The notes: generated from the sequence alone by a model not told the origin. 64,000 nt of DNA from Pseudomonas sp. 6D_7.1_Bac1 (GCF_025465945.1 NZ_JANLNW010000084.1:181595-245594); one strand, 5' to 3'. Positions 43,595 to 52,467 are shown, counted from the stretch's first letter. Numbers and translations are program-made.

Positions 43595-44777
43595 TGCATT
43601 GACCTAACCATTCAGCCAACATCTCGTTCTGATCCCAACGCTGGGGGCGTTGGTGTGCTTCATTGAGGTTTGGATTCAGGAGGGTGTGTTGGCCGGGCGC
43701 TTACGGTTTAGGCGCTATCAGACTCTGGAGGCGTAAGTCTGCTGATGCTGCGGGATCGAAGGCGGACATTCCCGTGCCCCGCGGTGACCAGCGGCAAAGC
43801 GCTGGAGCTAACAGCACGCAGATTCACTCCGTCACTGGCAACATTACAATCAACCATATGGCAACGTCTGCTCTGACGCCTGCCGCCGCTCCAATTTTCC
43901 CAGTTGCGGTTTTGGCTGTTCCGGGTAAGTGGGACCAAGCATTAGCGTGTGCAATTGCTCAACAGAAGATTGAGGAGGCTGACTGGCCTTCTATTGGGAT
44001 TCATGACACGCCAGATCACGTTTCAGTAAATGTCTATTCACTGATCTACAGGGATGGCAAAGAAGGGCGCGTTTTAGTGTATGCCTCGACACCTCTTGGT
44101 AACGATTGCCATGCATGTGCGCCGTATTTGAGCTTCTTTGAATTCGATAAAGTGATTGGTGGGTGGGATCTCTCTACTTTCAGTATCGCTGCGGTACAGG
44201 ACGGTGCTTGGGGAAAGCCGCCGATGATCGCGGTGCAGCTTATCGCGGATGCCAGGTACGGTGTTCTGTTGAAGAGTAGCGATATGGCACAGGGTTGGGG
44301 CGTCACAACCCTAAAGATATACACGAAGCTGGGGGATAGCTTCGATGAGATATTAGAGCTGATGTACGAACAGCACGATCCTGATGGACTTGGCTGGAAG
44401 AGCGAGCTGGCCTTCCGACCAATTGCGGCCCCATTTTACGAAATTGATGTTCGCCGGTCAGGTAACCTGATGAGGTTTCTTGAAGGGCCTGAAAGGTATC
44501 AGGAAGGTGTTGCAGATTGGGGAGGTAACATAAGGCCGAGCGATATTCTCAGGTTCGATGGTAGACGCTACACACCTGAGGCTTTCATCTCCTAACTCTG
44601 GCTCAACTGGGTCGCAACTGAGTGAATCGTCCCCCGAGTTGGTAGACCCTCGACAGACCGGTTGAATCCACAACCGAAAGCTGTCCTCCTCGAATGTCCG
44701 CCTCCGGACGAGAGCCGTACTTCGAGAAAGAGCGGCGGTTAAGAAAACTCGTGTACGAACTCAATCGATCATCGGGT

Positions 44778-45851
44778 TCATCGGGTAGGTTTCACGATCT
44801 CACCGACACGTCGGTAAACCGTTTCTGTTATGCGCTTATCTGTATGACCAAGCAGTCTGCTGGCATGCCCAAGATCGTCAATCTCGCTGGCTGCCTTAGG
44901 CCGGATATCCCTGAACTGGAACTGTCGGATGTTCGAAGCGAGTTGCGAATCCTCGTCCTCTAGAGCTTTCGCGATGGCAATATTTCGTGCATCGTCAAAG
45001 CGCAGACGCAGCATTGGTGCGGTCACGCGGCGTCCGTCCTCCGTGACGATCAAGTATGGGTTTCGGACTGCACGCGCCTTCCGTTGTGCGAGCAGCTTTT
45101 CTATCAGCTCACCCAAGCCGTTAATGATCTCGCCAGCATCGAGCCGGATTCGGAGCTTTTTCGAAGTCTTGCCCTGGGCAACCTGCAGAAAGCTTTCGGT
45201 CAGATCCGTAGCGCGCATGGACAGAACATCAGCAGGGCGTTGGCCAGTAAGATAAGCCAGGTCCATGGCATCTTTAAGTTCTGATACTGCAGCGCCGTAA
45301 ACGGCATTCCAGATCGTAGCATCAGCGTAAAAGTCACGTGGTGTCTCTTTGTTTTTGCGCACCCCAGAGGCTGGGTTTTCCTTGTCGGTGATACCCCATT
45401 CTCTGGCGATGTTATAGATATGCGAGAGCAATGATATCTCGCGGTTTGCCCGAACCTTGCCAGTCCGCTTGTCTCGGTACTGGGCTATCACCTGCGGTGT
45501 CACAGCATTGATCGGTGCGTCATTGAATGCTTTTCTGAGTTGTGTAAGCGAAAGCAAGTTGTCCTTCTGGGTTCTAGGCTTTTTCCCTGGAATGATCTCG
45601 GCTTCGTATCGGTCAAAAACTTTCCCAAGCAGGGTGTTCTTTTGCGGAATTGGCTTGCAATCGAGTTTCGCCCATTCCGCCTTGGCGATATCTAGGTCGC
45701 TACCAAGAGGAATTTCCTTCCTCTTCCCCTGGTCGTCCCTTCCGTCGTAGTAGTACCCGACCCACACTGATCCACTCTTCATTGACCTGACGCGCCTGAT
45801 CATGCGAGGTGGAAGGTCGCGATTTGCTGCCTTTCTTGGTCGCATTTTCAC
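44778..45851 (-). CDS. int: Tyrosine-type phage integrase
   Basis: 357 residues. N-terminal arm-binding domain (GSVWVGYYYDGRDDQGKRKE), SAM-like core (TLLGKVFDRYEAEI), catalytic residues Arg in YLTGQRPADVL, Lys in QGKTSKKLRIRL, the R-box FRDIRPKAASE, HxxR equivalent LLGHTDK and the nucleophile Tyr in ETVYRR. It begins with GTG overlapping the stop of the DUF4224 gene. The 182 bases beyond its stop (44596-44777), where attL would be expected, show no tRNA. Confidence 0.93.
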   Translation of the reverse strand: MKMRPRKAANRDLPPRMIRRVRSMKSGSVWVGYYYDGRDDQGKRKEIPLGSDLDIAKAEWAKLDCKPIPQKNTLLGKVFDRYEAEIIPGKKPRTQKDNLLSLTQLRKAFNDAPINAVTPQVIAQYRDKRTGKVRANREISLLSHIYNIAREWGITDKENPASGVRKNKETPRDFYADATIWNAVYGAAVSELKDAMDLAYLTGQRPADVLSMRATDLTESFLQVAQGKTSKKLRIRLDAGEIINGLGELIEKLLAQRKARAVRNPYLIVTEDGRRVTAPMLRLRFDDARNIAIAKALEDEDSQLASNIRQFQFRDIRPKAASEIDDLGHASRLLGHTDKRITETVYRRVGEIVKPTR

Positions 45852-46084
45852 CCCACACGAGAAAGATCAAGCGACCAGGCTTCGGCCGCGATATTTTCAG
45901 ATGAAGGCTTTACACCGGACAGTTTCATTCGGGCGTATACACGGCCGACAACGGGACGTCTCGAACCCGTCAGTACATATTTCCAACCGTTTCGATTAAG
46001 CCAGTCCATTTGCAATGAGGGTCTTTGATATCCCGTAATTGCTACCAGTTCTTCCTCCGCAAGAGTTTCGCTATGAATTTCCAT
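45848..46084 (-). CDS. DUF4224 protein (phage excisionase-like)
   Basis: 78 residues. SETLAEEELVAITGYQRPSLQMDWLNRNGW is the DUF4224 helix-turn-helix signature, followed by GRVYARM. In phages it sits beside int and probably acts as excisionase. It overlaps int by 4 bases and the PrtN-like gene by 14. Confidence 0.85.
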   Translation of the reverse strand: MEIHSETLAEEELVAITGYQRPSLQMDWLNRNGWKYVLTGSRRPVVGRVYARMKLSGVKPSSENIAAEAWSLDLSRVG

Positions 46085-46427
46085 GTTTTTCCCGTTCGTA
46101 GTTCGCTTCTGCTTGTTTGGGGTCGCCCTGTTGGCATTGCATGCTCTCGTCGGCCTTGTAGGCGCGGATGTCGATCAGAGAGGCGACGTGGCGGATGTGG
46201 GCGTACTTGAGTGCCTTGCGGCTGGTGTCCAGCGTGGTGATGGGGAGCTGGATCCGGCCACTGTTGATCTCCGTCACGAACGACTGCTCGTTGAGGTTGC
46301 GAAAGTACTGCTCGCGTACTTTTTCCAGCGGGATCAGGACGTCACCGAAGATGCGATACAGCAGTTCGACGGTGGCCGATTCGGGCGCCGGATGCAGGCG
46401 AAGCGGATTCTGTGCAGCGTTACTCAT
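46071..46427 (-). CDS. Pyocin activator PrtN family protein
   Basis: 118 residues. TVELLYRIFGDVLIPLEKVREQYFRNLNE and YAHIRHVASLIDIRAYKADE are the PrtN signature. PrtN of P. aeruginosa activates pyocin genes through P boxes. Here it is in a prophage early operon; its targets are unknown. Tail overlaps the DUF4224 gene. Confidence 0.86.
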   Translation of the reverse strand: MSNAAQNPLRLHPAPESATVELLYRIFGDVLIPLEKVREQYFRNLNEQSFVTEINSGRIQLPITTLDTSRKALKYAHIRHVASLIDIRAYKADESMQCQQGDPKQAEANYEREKHGNS

Positions 46428-46599
46428 GGCCTTGTCGAGCCTCCTTGCGTTGTTGTCGTGCCGGGTGGTTCCAGGCGTTCAGGCAGTGGCGTTTAGTCAG
46501 CTCGCGCAGATGTTCGGGCACTTCGAGGAGCGCGGCGTTGCGCTCCTCGCGTGTGCGCATGGCGACGATCTGGCGGGCGTACTCCCTAGGCCACGTCAC
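46420..46599 (-). CDS. Small conserved phage protein
   Basis: 59 residues starting with GTG: (M)TWPREYARQIVAMRTREERN, LRELTKRHCLNAWNHPARQQ. It overlaps both neighbours by 8 and 14 bases, which supports a real gene. Similar short proteins occur in Pseudomonas prophages; function unknown. Confidence 0.65.
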   Translation of the reverse strand: MTWPREYARQIVAMRTREERNAALLEVPEHLRELTKRHCLNAWNHPARQQRKEARQGHE

Positions 46600-46870
46600 G
46601 GCGGTCTGCCGGTATGGCGGGAAGATCGATGTCCAACTGATCGGCCAGCCAGCGGATGCCGGCTTGCCTGACTCGGGTCGACTGGCTGTACTGCATTCCG
46701 TATTTTTCGTGATACCACTGGCCGTCTTTGACACGCAGGTACTCACGGTCACGGGTGGGGTATGTCGGCAATCGACGTTCGTTGAGCAAGCCCTTTTCCT
46801 GCAGGAGAGCAATCAGTTGTGGCCGGGTAAGGCCGAGCTGGTTTGCGGCTTGAGCTAGGGTGCGTTCCAT
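46586..46870 (-). CDS. KilAC-domain phage antirepressor-like protein
   Basis: 94 residues from MERTLAQAANQLGLTRPQLI, then LLQEKGLLNERRLPTYPTRD and QWYHEKYGMQYSQSTRV. This is the C-terminal KilAC domain of phage antirepressors without an N-terminal domain. Likely DNA-binding regulation of the prophage. The upstream open frame to 46960 was not used because the ATG at 46870 gives the domain start. Confidence 0.8.
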   Translation of the reverse strand: MERTLAQAANQLGLTRPQLIALLQEKGLLNERRLPTYPTRDREYLRVKDGQWYHEKYGMQYSQSTRVRQAGIRWLADQLDIDLPAIPADRRDVA

Positions 46871-46880
46871 GGCCGGCTCC

Positions 46881-47471
46881 TCAAGCAGCATGCGCGGCAC
46901 GGGTTGCCGCTGCAGCAAGGTGGTTGATGGACTCGCTGACCTGGCCGTATATCTCGGCATTGGAGCCGTACACGGTGAAGCAGCGTGTGTGGGGGCTCTT
47001 GTTGCCGATGCTCAAGATGACGGTGACACCGGAGCGTGTATGGGTGCGATGCAGCGCTACATGTAGGGGAAGCTCGAAACCCATGTAGAGGCTCAGCACG
47101 CCGCCGGTGTGCACCAGTTCGAACACGCGCTGCTTGTCCTGGACTTCAAAGCGGCCGTATTGACGATCTGCATGCGGGCGATGCACCAGGTCGCTGGAAT
47201 AGCTGGCGTCGAACGGACCGTTGGCAATCTCTTCGATAAAGTCGGCCAGTTTGAGGTGCATCCTCTTTTCGTTCTGCAGGGTCAGCGTGTGGCGTCCGCT
47301 GCCCAGCTCCACGATAAAAGTGCTTTCCTCTGTGCCGCGCTCAGCCTTGAGGCGAAACGCCAGGCATTCACGCTTAGGTGCTGTTCGCAGGACGTGGTTG
47401 AAGGTCTCGGTCAGGTTGACCTGGGCGTTGAGCAACTGCAGGGTACGGTTGTCGATCTTGTACTTGATCAT
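46881..47471 (-). CDS. Hypothetical phage protein
   Basis: 196 residues, MIKYKIDNRTLQLLNAQVNL onward, soluble, no recognised domain. Its start overlaps the stop of the gene at 47468 (ATGA), and the KilAC gene follows by 10 bases, so it is an internal gene of the leftward early operon. Confidence 0.65.
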   Translation of the reverse strand: MIKYKIDNRTLQLLNAQVNLTETFNHVLRTAPKRECLAFRLKAERGTEESTFIVELGSGRHTLTLQNEKRMHLKLADFIEEIANGPFDASYSSDLVHRPHADRQYGRFEVQDKQRVFELVHTGGVLSLYMGFELPLHVALHRTHTRSGVTVILSIGNKSPHTRCFTVYGSNAEIYGQVSESINHLAAAATRAAHAA

Positions 47472-47647
47472 GCCGCGTGCCCTCCATCGTTCGGATCGAT
47501 AGGAGAGGGCTGGCAGGACTTGGAAACAAGCTTAGGCTTGCTGTTATGGATCACGACCAGGCAGCCCGTGGCGAGCTGCAGTTGTTCGATCAGTTTGCGG
47601 TTGCTGACGCATGTCGGATGGACATGCAAGGATGCGGTGGCGCGCAT
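47468..47647 (-). CDS. Small phage protein, first gene of the leftward operon
   Basis: 59 residues, MRATASLHVHPTCVSNRKLI then EQLQLATGCLVVIHNSKPKL. ATGA overlap with the next gene. Operator-like repeats lie just upstream at 47685-47724. A similar short protein recurs in Pseudomonas prophages, from memory. Confidence 0.65.
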   Translation of the reverse strand: MRATASLHVHPTCVSNRKLIEQLQLATGCLVVIHNSKPKLVSKSCQPSPIDPNDGGHAA

Positions 47648-47684
47648 GGTGATGCCTCACTGTGGTTGGAGAGTGAGGCAAGTA

Positions 47685-47724
47685 AACAATCTGTTTGGTT
47701 TCTGGTCAACACATTTTGTTTGGT
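47685..47724 (-). promoter_or_regulatory. Left operator region of the prophage
   Basis: AAACAATCTGTTTGGTT followed by ATTTTGTTTGGT; the two TGTTTGG motifs start 25 bases apart. Both motifs recur in the CI/Cro interval at 48544-48583. The site precedes the leftward operon beginning at 47647. Confidence 0.65.
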
Positions 47725-47725
47725 G

Positions 47726-48508
47726 TTAGATCAGGGAGGGGCCCTTCAATGGGCGTATCGACGACCACCAAAATATGCGACCAAGAATTACCACGCGTTG
47801 AGCCATGATCTGGTCGAAGTCGTAGTCCTCGTCAGCGTATTCCATTGAATTGAAGCTCCTCATCTTTATGCCGTTGGCAGTACGTTGAAGAAACTTAATT
47901 CGAAAATGGCCGTCGTGATCTATCGCGTACATTTCGCCGTCAACGATTCGTGTCATTCCCGTATCGATGCCGACTGTCGCTCCCGAAAGAATCAGTGGGT
48001 GATTGCTGTTACCGCTATTGGTGGCAAAAACAGCATTTGAAGGATCTACTCCGCAGGTCCTCATCGTAGCTCGTGAAAAACGAAGCTTCGGCCCAGCGAT
48101 TTCCTGAACCTCAGTGCGTGCAACCTTTCCAGGGCCCGAGGATAACTCCACTTCCTTGTACAACCGCAGCTCCACCTCGTCGTTGTCTATTGGTGTTTCT
48201 GAATCCCAAGGGGCCATTGGCTCCAGCACGTAAAGCGGCGAATCATTAGCAGCCGGGCGCATTGGGTTTCGCTCAGTGCTCTGGGTTCGCATTGGTACAT
48301 CTTTCCCTTCCAGCCATTCGCGCTCCACGATCAGTGTCAGCGCAACTTCGCCCACCATATACGCAGGGACACCCCTAGCTTTCCAGTTTGTGATGTTCTG
48401 GTCGTTCTCTAGATCGAGAATTCGAGCGAGCTGAGCACCCGTCAATCCGGAGTCTTCGAGTGCTTCACGGAAGCGTTGGCCTTTGAGGATTTGCGTTTGT
48501 TTGCTCAT
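47726..48508 (-). CDS. CI/LexA-type phage repressor (S24 peptidase domain)
   Basis: 260 residues from MSKQTQILKGQRFREALEDS. N-terminal HTH (FREALEDSGLTGAQLARILDLENDQNITNWKARG), C-terminal S24 domain with Ser in NHPLILSGATVGIDTG and Lys in HFRIKFLQR. RecA-stimulated self-cleavage would release lytic genes. The cleavage site itself is not obvious. Divergent from the Cro-like gene. The upstream frame to 48547 was not used. Confidence 0.88.
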   Translation of the reverse strand: MSKQTQILKGQRFREALEDSGLTGAQLARILDLENDQNITNWKARGVPAYMVGEVALTLIVEREWLEGKDVPMRTQSTERNPMRPAANDSPLYVLEPMAPWDSETPIDNDEVELRLYKEVELSSGPGKVARTEVQEIAGPKLRFSRATMRTCGVDPSNAVFATNSGNSNHPLILSGATVGIDTGMTRIVDGEMYAIDHDGHFRIKFLQRTANGIKMRSFNSMEYADEDYDFDQIMAQRVVILGRIFWWSSIRPLKGPSLI

Positions 48509-48543
48509 AAACAGAATGTTACAGCGCTTGCATTCAGTTGGTA

Positions 48544-48583
48544 ACAAACGTATTGTTTGGTCTTGTGGTTCATTTTGTTTGGT
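48544..48583. promoter_or_regulatory. Right operator region between cI and cro
   Basis: AAACGTATTGTTTGGTC, then ATTTTGTTTGGT (48572-48583), identical over 12 bases to the motif at 47713-47724. TGTTTGG motifs start 22 bases apart. Located in the divergent 87-base interval, as expected for CI/Cro binding. Confidence 0.7.
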
Positions 48584-48595
48584 ATGGGTAACGTC

Positions 48596-48850
48596 ATGAG
48601 TACACCTGCTCAGATATTCGATTTGGTACTGCAGGTTGCTGAGGCCTCTGGAAAAAGCCCTTCCCAGCTTTCGCGAGAGTGCAAAATCAGCCCTCAGAGA
48701 TTCTTCAATTGGCGTCGACGAGGTATTCCGGTTGCACAGGTTCGACCTCTGTCGAAAGCACTTTCTGGGGTGCTGCTACCTCACCAGCTTAGGCCGGATT
48801 TACCGGAGATATTTCCAGCTGAGCCCGATGCCGAAATACAAGCTGCATAG
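48596..48850 (+). CDS. Cro-like DNA-binding protein (YdaS-like)
   Basis: 84 residues from MSTPAQIFDLVLQVAEASGK. The HTH SPSQLSRECKISPQRFFNWRRRGIP is of the YdaS/Cro type. Divergent from the CI-type repressor. It is probably the antagonist that opens the early rightward genes. Confidence 0.84.
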   Translation: MSTPAQIFDLVLQVAEASGKSPSQLSRECKISPQRFFNWRRRGIPVAQVRPLSKALSGVLLPHQLRPDLPEIFPAEPDAEIQAA

Positions 48851-48856
48851 AAAAAA

Positions 48857-48874
48857 GGCGACCCAAGGGTCGCC
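48857..48874. terminator. Hairpin after cro
   Basis: GGCGACCC-AA-GGGTCGCC, preceded by six A residues and followed by CAGTTT. It may attenuate between cro and the CII-like gene. Between it and 49170 a frame stays open into the CII gene, but no recognisable protein is encoded. Confidence 0.6.
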
Positions 48875-49170
48875 CAGTTTCTCCCGATAGCATCACCACA
48901 ATGCTGTTGGGTCGCGATGTCGAAAGGCGAGCACACCACATGCCGCCGACCTTCATCGCGTTTCCAAGGCTCGGAAGCCTTGGTGTTGCTGCCGTTCTTA
49001 CCACAGAGCTGGCAGCTGTTGCGCCAGGGGTGAACAACGGATTGTTCGCCCCGGCACGGTGCCGGTGTTGGTCTTACGAACCTAGCCGGCGTTTGGGCCT
49101 CTCCAGACCACGCGGCAAATGTATCACCAACTTCTGTCGCGCGGCACTGGCAACTTTTAGGATTAATGCC

Positions 49171-49689
49171 ATGAGCCGTATCGCTCTCAGTTCTCTGGAA
49201 CGGGCGCAGCGGGAAATCCTGCCGCTCGATTTAGCGCTGTACCACGCCGCTCGCGATTACCCGGGCGGTGCCGCTGCCATTGCAGCCACCACCGGTCGCA
49301 ACCCGACCACGCTGCAGCACAAACTGTCTCCGACCCATCCGAGTCACTCCATCAATATTCAGGAGTTCGGTGAGATCCTCGAACTGACCAAGGATCGCCG
49401 CATTCTTGATGCAGTGCATGCGCTGGTCGGCGACACGATCTGGCAGGAGCTGGCCGAGACCTACACCAACGACATGCCCGAGACCCTGACCACGGGTATC
49501 GCCGAATACTTCCGGCAGGTCGCCGACCTGGCCGAGACCTGGGCCAAGAGCATCGGTGATGGCGTCGTCACCGATCAGGAACTGGCGGCGATTCGCCTGC
49601 AGGTGTTCCGTGGCATTCAAGGGCTGCTGGGCTTGTTCAACCGCGCCACCTACGTCAACCAGACGACGCGAGGTGCCGACCGTGGCTGA
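49171..49689 (+). CDS. CII-like phage regulator (phage CP76 family)
   Basis: 172 residues from MSRIALSSLERAQREILPLD. LALYHAARDYPGGAAAIAAT, GRNPTTLQHKLSPTHPSHSI and NIQEFGEILELTKDRRILDA are the CII/CP76 HTH signature of Pseudomonas phages. A longer open frame begins at 48901 but lacks family character. It overlaps the zinc-finger gene by 8 bases. Confidence 0.84.
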   Translation: MSRIALSSLERAQREILPLDLALYHAARDYPGGAAAIAATTGRNPTTLQHKLSPTHPSHSINIQEFGEILELTKDRRILDAVHALVGDTIWQELAETYTNDMPETLTTGIAEYFRQVADLAETWAKSIGDGVVTDQELAAIRLQVFRGIQGLLGLFNRATYVNQTTRGADRG

Positions 49690-49906
49690 CATCGCCGATT
49701 TCGCCAACGACCTGGTGCAGGAACGCATCGATCAGGCCATGGCCGCGCGCAGCGCTGCCAAGGCCGAAAGCTCTGCCCATTCCTTGCTGTTCTGTGAAGC
49801 CTGTGACGATCCAATTCCGGAAGCCCGCCGCCTGGCCCAACCAGGTTGCTCGCAGTGCATCAGTTGCCAATCTCTCTCTGAGCGGGGGATTCGTCATGCT
49901 CGATGA
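49682..49906 (+). CDS. TraR/DksA-type C4 zinc-finger protein
   Basis: 74 residues starting with GTG: ADIADFANDLVQERIDQAMA, then CEACDDPIPEARRLAQPGCS and QCISCQ, a C-x2-C-x17-C-x2-C zinc finger. Short TraR-type proteins bind RNA polymerase in the secondary channel and mimic DksA/ppGpp. Overlaps both neighbours (8 and 11 bases). Confidence 0.88.
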   Translation: MADIADFANDLVQERIDQAMAARSAAKAESSAHSLLFCEACDDPIPEARRLAQPGCSQCISCQSLSERGIRHAR

Positions 49907-52115
49907 GGTATTGGGGCAATTCGCCGACTACGGACTGGAGCCGGCGCAGCCGCTGGTGTTCGGCAAGCTGACCCGCTGCAAGACGTCGCAGGACAAGGGC
50001 AAGGAGAAGAACGGCTGGTACGTCGTTCACGAGCAGCGCACGGAGAAGGGCGACACCCTGATCTTCGGCGCCTTCGGTGACTGGCGCTCCGGTGAGACAC
50101 AGAAGATCAAGGTCAAGGCCGGACGCATGTCGTCGGAAGATCGCGAAGTGATGCGCGCCCGCCAGGAAGAAGCCAAGCGCCGCGCCGCGGAAATCGCGAA
50201 TAACGCTGCGCGGCGGGCCGCGAAAAGGGCGCAGGGTTTGTTTGAGCGCATGCCGACCACCGGGCGCAGCGACTATCTGGACCGCAAGCAGATCGTCGGC
50301 ATCAAGGTCCGTTACGCGACGCGCACCGGCGCCGTGCTGGTGCCGATGAACAATGCTCGCGACCAGATCATGGGCCTGCAGGTGATCTTCCCGAACAAGC
50401 AGGAAGACACCGGCCGCGACAAATCCTACTGGCCGTACGGGATGGCGAAGGAGGGCGCGTTCCACTTGCTCGGTCCACACCCGGAGCCGGGCGAACCCGT
50501 ACTGGTGTGTGAGGGCTACGCCACCGGCGCCAGCCTGCACATGGCGACGTCGCTCGCCGTGGCGGTGGCCTTCGATGCGGGCAACCTGTTGGCCGTGTGC
50601 AAGGCCATGCGCGAGCGCTTCGCCGGCTGCCCGTTGATCATCTGCCGCGACGATGACTGGAAGACCACCAAGCCAAACGGCGATGCCTGGAACCCAGGTG
50701 AAGAGAAAGCCAGCAACGCCGCCTTGATCGTCGGCGCCCAGGTGGTCGCGCCGATCTTCTCCGTTGAGCGACAAGACAAGTGGACCGACTTCAACGACCT
50801 TCACGTCGCCGAAGGTTTGGACGCGGTGCGCCGTCAGGTGCTGGCCGTGGTGCGTCCACCGGCTGCCGGTGGCTGGAAAGATCAGCTCGCCCGCAGTGAG
50901 AGCGGCGCCCTGATCGCGCACATGCAGAATGTCGAACTGATCCTCGCTCACGATGAGCGCTGGGCTGGGGTGATCAGCTACAGCGCCTTCAGCTCGAAGA
51001 TCGTCAAGCTGCGTGCCGCCCCGTATGGCGGCGGTACCGGTGAGTGGGCCGACATCGATGACGTGCGCGTAATGAAGTGGCTCGCGCAGCAGTACAACCT
51101 GCGTGTGAAGTCCTCGCAGGTGATCGAGGCCGTCAGTGTCGTGGCTCACGACCACGCGTTTCACCCCGTGCGTGAGTACCTGAAAAAGCTGGAGTGGGAC
51201 CGCGTGCCACGCCTCGAAGCTTGGCTAACCGACGTGATGGGTGTACCGGCCTGTGACTACACCGCGAAGGTCGGAAAACGCTGGATGATCTCGGCGGTGG
51301 CGCGGGTGATGAAACCCGGTTGCAAGGCCGACTCGGTGATGATCCTCGAAGGCGCGCAGGGCGCCGGTAAATCGACCGCGATGAGCGTGCTCGGCGGCGA
51401 GTGGTTCATGGACACGCCGTTTGCCCTCGGTGACAAAGACGGCTTTCAGGCGATCCGCGGCAAATGGATTGTCGAACTCGGCGAGTTGGACAGCTTCAAC
51501 AAGGCCGAGAGCACCAAGGCCAAGCAGTTCTTCTCGGCGTCGACCGACACCTACCGCGAGAGCTACGGCCGCAGAACCATGGACGTGCCACGCCAGTGTG
51601 TATTCGTTGGCACCACCAACCAGGACGAGTACCTCAAGGACGCCACCGGCAACCGCCGTTATTGGCCCGTGGCCTGTACCAAGGTCGACGTGGCGTTGCT
51701 GCGCGAGATTCGCGACCAGCTCTGGGCCGAGGCCGTGTTCTGTTATGAGGCGGGGGACTTGTGGTGGGTAACGCCGGACGAAGCGCCGATGTTTGCCGAA
51801 GCCCAAGACCAGCGTTTTGTCGTGGATGAATGGGAAGGGCCAATCCTGACCTGGTTGGAAGAGTCGCAGATCGGCGAGACCGCTACCGGCAGTGAGGTGA
51901 TGAGTCAGGCACTCAAGCTCGATCCGGGTCATTGGGGCAAACCCGAGCAAATGCGCGTCGGCGCGATCATGCACCGGCTTGGCTGGCGACGGTTCCGTTT
52001 GGGCGCCTTGAGCAAGAGCGGCCAGCGACCGTGGGCCTACAAAAAACCAGAGCATTGGGGCAGGGCGCCTGCGCTGCAACGGGACGAGTTCGAGGAGCCG
52101 TGCTTCGATGATTAA
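49896..52115 (+). CDS. Phage replication protein: Toprim primase plus VapE helicase-like domain
   Basis: 739 residues from MLDEVLGQFADYGLEPAQPL. A Toprim domain has VLVCEGYATGASLHMA near residue 200 and ICRDDDWK. The C-terminal virulence-associated E (VapE) AAA+ domain has Walker A EGAQGAGKSTAM near residue 485, ELGELDSF, and sensor TNQDEYLKDATGNRRYWPV. Such fused proteins start and unwind phage or satellite origins. A candidate origin with iterons lies just downstream. Confidence 0.9.
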   Translation: MLDEVLGQFADYGLEPAQPLVFGKLTRCKTSQDKGKEKNGWYVVHEQRTEKGDTLIFGAFGDWRSGETQKIKVKAGRMSSEDREVMRARQEEAKRRAAEIANNAARRAAKRAQGLFERMPTTGRSDYLDRKQIVGIKVRYATRTGAVLVPMNNARDQIMGLQVIFPNKQEDTGRDKSYWPYGMAKEGAFHLLGPHPEPGEPVLVCEGYATGASLHMATSLAVAVAFDAGNLLAVCKAMRERFAGCPLIICRDDDWKTTKPNGDAWNPGEEKASNAALIVGAQVVAPIFSVERQDKWTDFNDLHVAEGLDAVRRQVLAVVRPPAAGGWKDQLARSESGALIAHMQNVELILAHDERWAGVISYSAFSSKIVKLRAAPYGGGTGEWADIDDVRVMKWLAQQYNLRVKSSQVIEAVSVVAHDHAFHPVREYLKKLEWDRVPRLEAWLTDVMGVPACDYTAKVGKRWMISAVARVMKPGCKADSVMILEGAQGAGKSTAMSVLGGEWFMDTPFALGDKDGFQAIRGKWIVELGELDSFNKAESTKAKQFFSASTDTYRESYGRRTMDVPRQCVFVGTTNQDEYLKDATGNRRYWPVACTKVDVALLREIRDQLWAEAVFCYEAGDLWWVTPDEAPMFAEAQDQRFVVDEWEGPILTWLEESQIGETATGSEVMSQALKLDPGHWGKPEQMRVGAIMHRLGWRRFRLGALSKSGQRPWAYKKPEHWGRAPALQRDEFEEPCFDD

Positions 52116-52467
52116 GGCAATCGATATGGCCCTCAAACAATGGGCGCAGGAGCTGCACAGCGACGAGGTGGCGGCCGGTTACTCGGGCGGCAACATGGTC
52201 GCGATGATGATGGAAAGCGGTGGTCAGTTGGTGCGCGGCAGGCGCGGGAGTAGGGTGCCGCTGGAGGCGTCATTGGACATCGAACGCATCGTCAAGAAAC
52301 GCCTAGATCCCGAGCTGATGGCGGTGGTGCAGGTGCACTACTGTCAGCCCGATGCGCCCTTGGCTGCGCGTCTGGCGCGAAGTGGCTGCACGCGCAGCAC
52401 CTACTACCAGCGCCTGCATGACGCCCACATCGTGGTCGAGCACTTCCTCCTGGGGGAAGCGGCTTGA
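52108..52467 (+). CDS. Hypothetical phage protein (antiterminator-like position)
   Basis: 119 residues, MIKAIDMALKQWAQELHSDE onward. The C-terminal half (LMAVVQVHYCQPDAPLAARL, ARSGCTRSTYYQRLHDAHIV) resembles the sigma-like HTH of RinA/ArpU or PA0613-type late regulators. Overlaps the replication gene by 8 bases. Probably a late-gene activator; not proven. Confidence 0.7.
   Translation: MIKAIDMALKQWAQELHSDEVAAGYSGGNMVAMMMESGGQLVRGRRGSRVPLEASLDIERIVKKRLDPELMAVVQVHYCQPDAPLAARLARSGCTRSTYYQRLHDAHIVVEHFLLGEAA

Larger units (their letters stand above)
40541..43704 (+). mobile_element. IS66-family insertion sequence carrying a passenger gene, 3164 bp
   Basis: Left end GTATCCGTCCGGCCAAGTCA and the reverse complement of the right end GTAAGCGCCCGGCCAACACA agree at 15 of 20 positions, and the right end has the GTAAGCG start typical of IS66 ends. 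An 8 bp direct repeat GGTTTAGG flanks the element (40533-40540 and 43705-43712), the IS66 target-duplication length. It holds tnpA, tnpB and tnpC in order, plus an unrelated gene at 42938. Confidence 0.92.
40461..44595 (+). pseudogene. Membrane-anchored hypothetical gene split by an IS66-family insertion
   Basis: The 5' part runs from GTG 40461: VTNYVEYLSWLAGIAAGGIT then LWQAGLG, one membrane helix. At 40540 the IS begins. After removing the IS (40541-43704) and one target copy, the frame continues without shift at 43713 as AIRLWRRKSADAAGSKADIP and runs to 44595. The rebuilt protein is 320 residues: N-terminal membrane helix, positively charged stop, a SVTGNITIN-type linker, then a ~230-residue soluble domain beginning PAAAPIFPVAVLAVPGKWDQ. 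The 3' part could still be translated from ATG 43858. Function unknown. Confidence 0.82.

Noticed and set aside
48901..49170. N-terminal extension of the CII-like gene (90 codons)
   Set aside because: The ATG at 49171 gives the family start; the extension has no conserved character. A short leader peptide cannot be excluded.
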